Positions 1-6,678 of a stretch of 8,682 nucleotides of DNA are shown here, in pieces. Where the stretch lies: contig JAITHS010000298.1 of the NCBI GenBank assembly GCA_031279875.1, forward strand, positions 1 to 8,682, in the 5' to 3' direction. The DNA comes from Tannerella sp. GTDB lineage: Bacteria; Bacteroidota; Bacteroidia; Bacteroidales; Tannerellaceae. The translations under genes were made by a program, and so were the position numbers. The notes under the pieces were generated by a model. It did no database searches and was not told the DNA's origin. It was given only the letters and a program-made list of their open reading frames with translations. Position 1 is the stretch's first letter. The number at the start of each line of letters is the position of its first letter.

Positions 1-110
1 CAATCAGTTACGTACTTTTTTGCTGTTTCGCCGCCTGTTTCGCCGCTGCCGTTGGGCTGTGGTGAAAAGGCTATTTGCACCTGTCAGACCTTACACAAAA
101 ACTATTATAT
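1..110. other. Upstream leader or flank of the operon, no callable gene
   Basis: The first 70 bases are unusually GC-rich for a Bacteroidota promoter region, and the last 20 before ATG 111 are AT-rich with A runs, as expected for translation starts in this phylum. No good match to the Bacteroides -7 element (TAnnTTTG) is present at a useful place; the near hits TATTTG (72-77) and TACTTTTTTG (13-22) have wrong spacing. Several frames stay open here: forward frame 1 runs from the window edge to a TGA overlapping ATG 111, and the reverse strand is open from about 78 to the edge. None is long enough to call. Confidence 0.4.
23..46. repeat. Perfect 12-base tandem duplication upstream of the transporter
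   Basis: The unit CTGTTTCGCCGC occurs twice back to back at 23-34 and 35-46. It lies in a GC-rich stretch that contrasts with the AT-rich spacers elsewhere in the operon. The unit equals four codons, so it could be an in-frame duplication in the end of another gene, or a direct-repeat protein-binding site. The sequence does not decide between these. Confidence 0.6.
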
Positions 111-3100
111 ATGAACGAATCAAAAAAGTACAAAGTCAGCACAAAAGTGCGACAAGGTCAAAGCGAAAGAAGTTGCGCTTTTGACGGAATGGTTTCTTTG
201 CATCAGGCGCATCCGGCAAGGGTTTTGCGAAGATTTGCGGCGTCTGTCGCGTTACTGTTATGTTCTATAGCTATGATGGCGCAGGACAACTTAACAGCGA
301 AAGGACGCATTATTGACAAAGACGGCGAGCCGTTAGCGGGCGCCGTAATAACGGTTGCCGGCAGCACCAGAGGTGCCGCCGCCGACGGAGACGGTAACTT
401 TGAACTGCCGAACGTAAAAATCGGCACTAAACTCAAAGCGACATTTCTTGGTATGGAAGACAAAGAAGTAACTTTTGAAGGCAAGGATCTTACAATAATC
501 CTTGTAGAGAAAGCCAACGAATTGGATGAAGTAACGATAGTCGCTTTCGGTCAGCAGAAAAAGACGAGCGTCGTAGCGAGCGTTACGACTGTGAGGCCGG
601 GCGATTTGAAAGCGCCGAGCAGTAACATTACTAACGCAATGGCAGGTCGTATTGCAGGCATCATCTCCTATCAAGACACAGGAGAGCCGGGTAACGACAA
701 TGCTAAGTTTTTCATCCGCGGCGTATCTACTTTCGGATTAAAAGTTGACCCGCTCATACTTATCGACGGTATTGAAGCTAGCACCGATGACCTTGCACGC
801 ATTCAGACCGACGACATCGAACAATTTTCGGTATTGAAAGACGCGACGGCAACAGCGATGTACGGCCCGCGCGGCGCTAACGGTATTATTATTGTAAACA
901 CCAAAGTCGGTAAGGAAGGCCCGCTTAAAGTATCCTTCCGTTTCGACTCCCACGTTGCTACTCCGACGCATATCCTCGAACTTGTTTCGGCCGAAGAATA
1001 TATGCGGCTCTACAATCAGGCGCGCATGTCGCGTTATCCCGAACTGGGACCGCTCTACTCCGAACAGAAGATTCAGGCAACGATCAGAGGCGACGACCCG
1101 ATAGTATATCCGAATGTTGACTGGTATAATACATTATTTAATAAGCAAACTATCAATACGAAATCTTATCTCAGTTTGACCGGCGGCGGCTTGGCTGCTA
1201 CTTATCACATCTCGGCAGGATACGACCACGAGACAGGACTTTTGAAAGTTGATGACAAAAGCTCATTTAATTCCAACATCTCTATCAACCGCTTCATACT
1301 GCGCTCAAACGTTAATTTCAATATCGGCAAGACATCAAAACTCGAAACTAAGATAGCAGCACGCTTTGAGCGTTTCAACGGCCCTTGGCGTAGCGCTTCC
1401 GATATCTATTCTGGCATTCTGAACTCTAATCCGGTAGATTTTCCTCCAGTCTATGCGCCAGATGAAGCACATCAATTCAGCGAATATACGCTTTTCGGTA
1501 GCGTATTATTACCGGGTAGCGATGTTCCAAAGTCAAACCCGTATGCAGAAATGGTTCGCGGTTATACCGGACGCGACAATGCTATGATTGACGCGCTGAT
1601 AACTTTTCGTCAGGATTTAGGCTTTATCACCGAAGGATTGAATTTTCAGATTTCCGTATCCGAAACGGTTAATACCAAAAACGAAGCTACGCGCACATAT
1701 AATCCGCTCTATTTCGGTATTGACGAATATGACCCTTTGACGGGCAAATACACCTTGCTGCGATTAAATCCGACAGCACAATATCCGCGTCTGGGCGACA
1801 TTGCTTCTACGCGCGACGTAACGGGACACACTTATCTTGAAGCCAGACTGACGTGGAACCGTGAGTTCGGCAAACACAACGTGTCGGCAAGCGCCGTAGC
1901 CATGCTTGACGAAGCTACCGACTATAACGGCGGCACATCTATCTTTGAAGCATTGCCTCAACGTAACCAAGGACTCTCCGGTCGTACTACTTATAATTTT
2001 GACGAGCGTTATTTCTTCGAGTTTGCTTTTGGTTACAACGGCTCCGAAAAATTTACCGGCAAACGTCGTTACGGATTTTTCCCGACAGTAGGTTTGAGTT
2101 GGATAATGTCTAACGAAACGTTTTTCGAACCGATTAAAGAAGCGCTCAATATCAACATGCTGAAATTCAGAGGCACATACGGATTAGTAGGCAACGACGC
2201 CATCTCGTCGCGTGCAAACCGTTTCTGGTTTCTTTCGTGGGTCGAAATGGGCGGTTACGGAGCAACATGGGGAGAAACATTCTCAACCTATTACAGCGGA
2301 TTTACGATACGCCGTTATGCTAATCCCGACATCACTTGGGAATTATCACGCAAACTCGACTTCGGAGCCGAACTCTATTTGCTCAAAAACGGAGACTTAA
2401 AAATTGTTGCCGACTATTTTCAAGACCATCGTAGCCAAATTTACTGGGAGCGCAACAGTATCCCCGAATCAGTCGGTCTTGAAGCCGGTATAAGCGGTAA
2501 TGTCGGAAAAGTCAATTCTAAAGGCTTTGACGCTTCGATAGATTTCAATCACTATTTCAATAAAGACGTGTGGGGACAGGCTCGCGCCAATTTTACATAC
2601 GCCAAAAACAAAATCGTTGCGCGTGATGAAGAAAATTTCGCCGACAGATACCTTTCAATGATAGGCAAATCTGCCAACCAATTACAAGGTTATGTTGCCG
2701 AGCGACTTTTTGTTGACGAAGCCGAAATAGCCAACTCGCCGCGACAGGAACTTGGCGGTTCGGGCGTTTATCAGGCAGGAGACATCAAATATACCGATAT
2801 CAACGGCGACGGAGTAGTCAACTCCAACGACCGCGTATGGATGGGATACCCCTCCGTGCCAGAAATTCAGTACGGCTTCGGAGCATCGGCAGGTTACAAA
2901 AATGTGGATTTTAACTTCTTCTTCCAAGGTAACGCCCACGTGTCGTTTTTTATCAATCCGGGAACAGGCAACGGAATAGCACCGTTTATTTCTCAGCGTA
3001 ACGCCCTCAAAATTGTTGCCCACGACGCATGGACGGAAACAGACCCCGACGTCCACTCTTTCTGGCCTCGCCTCTCGACCGATCTTATTCAAAACAACTC

Positions 3101-3335
3101 GGTTAATTCAACTTGGTGGCTGCGCGACGGCTCGCTATTGCGCTTAAAAACAGTCGAAATAGGCTACAATATTCCCAAACTTCAAAAAGTTATTCAAAAT
3201 GCCCGCGTTTACTTTACGATCGAAAACCTGATGCGTTTCAGCAAATTCAGAGTATGGGACCCCGAAATGGGCGGTAACGGTATGGGATACCCTCTTAACA
3301 GACGTTTCAATGTTGGTCTGAATGTCTCTTTTTAA
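111..3335 (+). CDS. SusC/RagA-family TonB-dependent outer-membrane transporter
   Basis: This is the outer-membrane channel of a SusCD glycan importer, driven by TonB. Numbering is from ATG 111 (1074 residues). A hydrophobic signal segment spans about 42-56, with likely cleavage after AMMA57. A CarboxypepD_reg-like beta domain covers about 63-133 (GRIIDKDGEPLAGA). The SusC signature LDEVTIVAFGQQKK follows at about 138-151. The plug carries GRIAGIISYQDTGEPG, FFIRGVSTFG, DPLILIDGIE and KDATATAMYGPRGANG (about 179-258). The rest is barrel, with an EF-hand-like loop D896-INGDGVVNSND907 common in this family and a C-terminal Phe that fits BAM recognition. No STN domain precedes the CarboxypepD domain, so signalling through an anti-sigma factor is not expected. 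The ATG at 111 has an AT-rich leader. TTG 75 (in frame) is less likely, and ATG 189 would give a more standard 31-residue signal peptide. The family call is firm; the substrate is unknown. Confidence 0.95.
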   Translation: MNESKKYKVSTKVRQGQSERSCAFDGMVSLHQAHPARVLRRFAASVALLLCSIAMMAQDNLTAKGRIIDKDGEPLAGAVITVAGSTRGAAADGDGNFELPNVKIGTKLKATFLGMEDKEVTFEGKDLTIILVEKANELDEVTIVAFGQQKKTSVVASVTTVRPGDLKAPSSNITNAMAGRIAGIISYQDTGEPGNDNAKFFIRGVSTFGLKVDPLILIDGIEASTDDLARIQTDDIEQFSVLKDATATAMYGPRGANGIIIVNTKVGKEGPLKVSFRFDSHVATPTHILELVSAEEYMRLYNQARMSRYPELGPLYSEQKIQATIRGDDPIVYPNVDWYNTLFNKQTINTKSYLSLTGGGLAATYHISAGYDHETGLLKVDDKSSFNSNISINRFILRSNVNFNIGKTSKLETKIAARFERFNGPWRSASDIYSGILNSNPVDFPPVYAPDEAHQFSEYTLFGSVLLPGSDVPKSNPYAEMVRGYTGRDNAMIDALITFRQDLGFITEGLNFQISVSETVNTKNEATRTYNPLYFGIDEYDPLTGKYTLLRLNPTAQYPRLGDIASTRDVTGHTYLEARLTWNREFGKHNVSASAVAMLDEATDYNGGTSIFEALPQRNQGLSGRTTYNFDERYFFEFAFGYNGSEKFTGKRRYGFFPTVGLSWIMSNETFFEPIKEALNINMLKFRGTYGLVGNDAISSRANRFWFLSWVEMGGYGATWGETFSTYYSGFTIRRYANPDITWELSRKLDFGAELYLLKNGDLKIVADYFQDHRSQIYWERNSIPESVGLEAGISGNVGKVNSKGFDASIDFNHYFNKDVWGQARANFTYAKNKIVARDEENFADRYLSMIGKSANQLQGYVAERLFVDEAEIANSPRQELGGSGVYQAGDIKYTDINGDGVVNSNDRVWMGYPSVPEIQYGFGASAGYKNVDFNFFFQGNAHVSFFINPGTGNGIAPFISQRNALKIVAHDAWTETDPDVHSFWPRLSTDLIQNNSVNSTWWLRDGSLLRLKTVEIGYNIPKLQKVIQNARVYFTIENLMRFSKFRVWDPEMGGNGMGYPLNRRFNVGLNVSF

Positions 3336-3363
3336 TAATTAACTACTTAATAATAAAATAATT

Positions 3364-5343
3364 ATGAAATCAAAAGTCAAAAATTTTGCAATAGCATTTA
3401 TAGCGTTTATCGGAATGGGATGTACCGAATTTCTTGACATAGTTCCCGATTCGCAACTTACGCTCGAAATGATTTTTTATATGAAAGAAGACGCATGGAA
3501 CGCCCTTGCGAAATGTTACTCATACCTTCCCTACGACGGCAGTGTAGGCAACACCCCATGGCTTATGGGCGACGAATATATGTCGTGCGTGCAGGAAAAC
3601 AAAGAATCATGGTGGAACGGCATGACCATAATGCGCGGCAAACAGACCGCCACCGACCCCAAAATAGGCTACTGGCAAGGTAGCGGCGGCGCTACGGATA
3701 TGTATCAGGCTCTACGCACCTGCAATATCTTTCTCGACAAAATATCGCTCACATCCGACCTCACTCCCATCGACAGAGCCGACTGGATAGCACAGGTTAC
3801 GTTTCTTAAAGCTTACTATCACTTTATCCTGTTGCGCTCATACGGGCCGATTATCATCGCCGACAAAGAAGTATCGGCTAATGCTACGGGAGATGATATT
3901 TATCAATATCGCTCGAAAGTTGAAGACTGCTTTACTTACATCCTCAACCTGATTGACGAGGCTATCCCGAACCTGAGAGAAACAACATCTACAACAGAAC
4001 TCGGACAGGTCAATCAGGTAATCGCAAAAGCCATCAAAGCACGCATTTTGTTATATCGTGCTTCACCGTTTTATAGCGGCAACCGCGATTATTACGAAGA
4101 TTTTCTTGACTTCGACGGACAGCCTTATTTCGCTGTCAACGACTCCGAAGCCGATACTCAACGCAAATGGACGGAAGCCCTTACCGCTATCAATGAGGCT
4201 CTTACAGCCGCTACGACAGCAGGCGTCAAAATGTACGAATTTGAAAAAGTACCTTTTGCCATCGACAGAGGCACTATCGATTCTTCTGCAATATTGAAAA
4301 CCGTTTATGACCTGCGTTACGAAATCGTTGATCCGTGGAACAGAGAACTTATCTGGGGGTTCTCGAATAGTGCCGGAAATATTCCAAACTATACCAACAT
4401 CATGCTTCCCGACCGCTATAATCCGGGCAATGAAATGGTACTCAACCAGAGCCATTCCGACCAGCAACTCGGCGCAACCTATCACATGTTAGAGTATTTT
4501 TACACCAAAAACGGACTGCCGATTACCGAAGATAAGACTTTCAGTTATTCTACCCGTCTGAACTTAATTACTACTCCGGGAGCAGAAGACCCCGAATATC
4601 TGCCTTACAGGGGTATAATGCAGCCGGGAGCGATTACCATATCAATGTATATGAACCGTGAACCGCGCTTCTATGCTCATCTGGGCATCACCGGAGGTTA
4701 TTTCCGCTCTCACGAACAGCGCATTACTACCGATTTCCTTGCCGACTTCCCCGATTATGACAACAGCGGCGGCGGTTTCTATTCGGGACATGCCGACAAC
4801 TATATCTCAACAGGTATAGCAGTTCAAAAACTCGTTCACCCCGAAAGCAAATCCGGACACGCTTTCCGCCTCGTCCGGTATCCTTTCCCCGCCGCACGCC
4901 TCGCCGACCTCTATCTGATGAAAGCGGAAGCGCTTAATGAAACACTTTCGGCTCCCAATCAGGAAGTTTATGACGCTCTTAACGTTGTCCGTCGCCGCGC
5001 CGGTATCCCCGACGTCGAAGTTGTTTGGGCTGACGCTTCTCTTGCTCGAACTACGGGCAAACATCTTACAAAAGCCGGAATGCGCGAAATCATCAAGCAG
5101 GAACGCTCTCTCGAACTCGCCTTTGAAGGTCATCGTTTCTGGGATCTGATACGATGGAAAGACGCCGTAGCCGCTCTTACTCAACCTGTTATAGGATGGT
5201 CGCCACTCAAATCAACTCATGAAGCGTTCTTTGTGCAGGAAATCAAACAGACACGCAAATTCTCGTTCCGCGACTGCCTCTGGCCTATTTCTCTGGGCGA
5301 ACTCAACAGAAATTCCAACCTGAAACAAAATCCGGGATGGTAA
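3364..5343 (+). CDS. SusD/RagB-family surface lipoprotein
   Basis: This is the lipid-anchored lid that binds glycan and closes the extracellular face of the upstream transporter. It has 659 residues. The signal peptide ends in the lipobox GMGC, with Cys20 as the lipidated residue, followed by TEFLDIVPD, the usual SusD beginning. The N-terminal SusD-like region includes the helical TPR-type segment FLKAYYHFILLRSYGP (147-162). The C-terminal SusD_RagB region shows ADLYLMKAEALNE (M519-E522 at its core), VVRRRAGIP (541-549) and ERSLELAFEGHRFWDLIRW (580-598), which are hallmark motifs. At 659 residues it is longer than classic SusD proteins, but this size is common in the subgroup found beside DUF4959 proteins (from memory). 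It starts 28 bases after the transporter stop in an almost purely A/T spacer without a Shine-Dalgarno motif, so the two are probably co-transcribed. Confidence 0.95.
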   Translation: MKSKVKNFAIAFIAFIGMGCTEFLDIVPDSQLTLEMIFYMKEDAWNALAKCYSYLPYDGSVGNTPWLMGDEYMSCVQENKESWWNGMTIMRGKQTATDPKIGYWQGSGGATDMYQALRTCNIFLDKISLTSDLTPIDRADWIAQVTFLKAYYHFILLRSYGPIIIADKEVSANATGDDIYQYRSKVEDCFTYILNLIDEAIPNLRETTSTTELGQVNQVIAKAIKARILLYRASPFYSGNRDYYEDFLDFDGQPYFAVNDSEADTQRKWTEALTAINEALTAATTAGVKMYEFEKVPFAIDRGTIDSSAILKTVYDLRYEIVDPWNRELIWGFSNSAGNIPNYTNIMLPDRYNPGNEMVLNQSHSDQQLGATYHMLEYFYTKNGLPITEDKTFSYSTRLNLITTPGAEDPEYLPYRGIMQPGAITISMYMNREPRFYAHLGITGGYFRSHEQRITTDFLADFPDYDNSGGGFYSGHADNYISTGIAVQKLVHPESKSGHAFRLVRYPFPAARLADLYLMKAEALNETLSAPNQEVYDALNVVRRRAGIPDVEVVWADASLARTTGKHLTKAGMREIIKQERSLELAFEGHRFWDLIRWKDAVAALTQPVIGWSPLKSTHEAFFVQEIKQTRKFSFRDCLWPISLGELNRNSNLKQNPGW

Positions 5344-5376
5344 CAATTTATTTTTAACAATCTAAATGATAATAAT

Positions 5377-6660
5377 ATGAACAAAAAACTTATATTTAAA
5401 TCTCTATTATACTGCGTCGGAGCGCTGATACTGATTTCTGCCTGTGAAGAAGACAAACGGTTTGAAATATATTCCGACGACAAAACCCCTCCCGGAACGC
5501 CTACGATCGATTCCGTCAAAGCGTTGAACGGAGGAGCACGTTTCTACTTCAAACCGCCCACCGACGATGATGTGTTGAGCGTTAATGCGGAATATGTTAA
5601 TCCGAACGGTAAAACAATAACTTTTTCGGCTTCTTATTTCAACGATTCGCTTGATGTAGTCGGTCTCGGCTCAACTCAAAAGCAGAAAATCAACCTCTAT
5701 GCGCTCGACCGTGGAGGCAATCGCTCGGTAAACTTGCCTTACGAAATAGAACCTCTCGAACCGGTCGTAGCCCGCGTAGAGAAAACCCTCAAAGTAGTGC
5801 CGGGGTTCAGCTCGTTTTATGTGGACTGGCGCAACGATCTCAAAGAGCCTGTAAATGTGTTTGTTAACTTCAAATACACCTATCAGGGCGAAGCAAAAGA
5901 CATTATCCAGATTTACACTTCGCTTGATACTATCAACCGTCAGTTTATACGCAATCTCAATCTCGGCCCTTCCGACAAAATTGAAGTATCCGTCAGAGTA
6001 GAAGATTATTACGGAAATAAAACGACCGATATCAGCAAAGGGCCTATCTATCTGCTTCAAGACGAAGTGTTGAGCAAAGCAGGCTGGATGCTACCCGAAA
6101 CCAACGATTCGATAGCCGGTATCCCGATGTGCTTCGGCAACGAAAAGGAAGGACGTGTAAGATATATCATCGATGATGTGATAGACTCTTATAAATTAGC
6201 CAATTACATGCACACAGGCTCTCGCGGACGTACCGGTAAATCAGGCGGTAACGTGCCTTGGAACTTTATTATCGACCTCGGCGACTACTATCAACTGAGC
6301 CGCATCGTAACCCACCAGCGACACGGCACCGCCGGCGACCTCAATCCTATGGCTCGCGGTCAGTATTACGGAAGCGAAAACGTCGGCATGTTTAATGTCT
6401 ATTATCTCGTCGAATTACCGGATACTACGTACTGGGAATTGATGTCGAACTGCAAAATACCCCTTCCGACAGGCCTGAACGACATCGACATCTTCCGACA
6501 GGGACAGGCCGGCGACATGTTCTATATGTTTCCCGACGACCCTAAATTTAGCCCGCCTACAAGATGGTTTAGATATGAAGCCTTATCCAATTTCAACGAC
6601 AACTATACCGGTACCGGCGCTAACTGCTTATCTGAAATAACTTTATACGGCAAAAAATAA
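5377..6660 (+). CDS. DUF4959-DUF5126-DUF5000 surface lipoprotein (probable accessory glycan-binding protein)
   Basis: This 427-residue lipoprotein sits where SusE/SusF-like surface glycan-binding proteins usually sit. The signal peptide ends in the lipobox LISAC (Cys23), followed by EEDKRFE; the acidic residues just after Cys fit Bacteroidota surface-export signals. Three parts can be seen. The first, about 27-126, is DUF4959-like and ends in the strand LYALDRGGNRS (107-117). The second, about 130-226, is a DUF5126-like beta module ending in VEDYYGNKT. The third, about 228-427, is DUF5000-like, a discoidin (F5/8 type C)-related fold with VPWNFIIDLG (293-302) and a final ITLYGKK. The domain names come from remembered family patterns and were not checked by search. 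It starts 33 bases after the SusD stop in an AT-rich spacer. A binding role is inferred from fold and neighbours; no catalytic motif is apparent. Confidence 0.87.
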   Translation: MNKKLIFKSLLYCVGALILISACEEDKRFEIYSDDKTPPGTPTIDSVKALNGGARFYFKPPTDDDVLSVNAEYVNPNGKTITFSASYFNDSLDVVGLGSTQKQKINLYALDRGGNRSVNLPYEIEPLEPVVARVEKTLKVVPGFSSFYVDWRNDLKEPVNVFVNFKYTYQGEAKDIIQIYTSLDTINRQFIRNLNLGPSDKIEVSVRVEDYYGNKTTDISKGPIYLLQDEVLSKAGWMLPETNDSIAGIPMCFGNEKEGRVRYIIDDVIDSYKLANYMHTGSRGRTGKSGGNVPWNFIIDLGDYYQLSRIVTHQRHGTAGDLNPMARGQYYGSENVGMFNVYYLVELPDTTYWELMSNCKIPLPTGLNDIDIFRQGQAGDMFYMFPDDPKFSPPTRWFRYEALSNFNDNYTGTGANCLSEITLYGKK

Positions 6661-6678
6661 ACATTTAAACGATTTATT

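Noticed and set aside
13..77. Possible Bacteroides -7 promoter elements TACTTTTTTG (13-22) and TATTTG (72-77)
   Set aside because: Neither has the TAnnTTTG spacing, and no -33 TTTG partner is visible at the right distance.
258..285. Cysteine in the transporter signal segment (LLLCS) as a lipobox
   Set aside because: It lacks a small residue before Cys, sits inside the hydrophobic core, and a standard signal peptidase I site (AMMA before QD) follows directly. SusC proteins are barrels, not lipoproteins.
3336..3354. Small AT inverted repeat ATTAA-CTAC-TTAAT between the transporter and SusD genes
   Set aside because: A five-pair all-AT stem is too weak to act as a terminator or clear regulatory hairpin and is expected by chance in an AT-rich spacer.
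4063..4485. Open reading frame of 140 codons on the - strand, plus similar ones at 2682-3092, 5671-6060 and 8041-8481
   Set aside because: Each lies fully opposite a well-supported + strand gene, has no recognisable domain and shows an unnatural residue mix. They are shadows of the coding strand.
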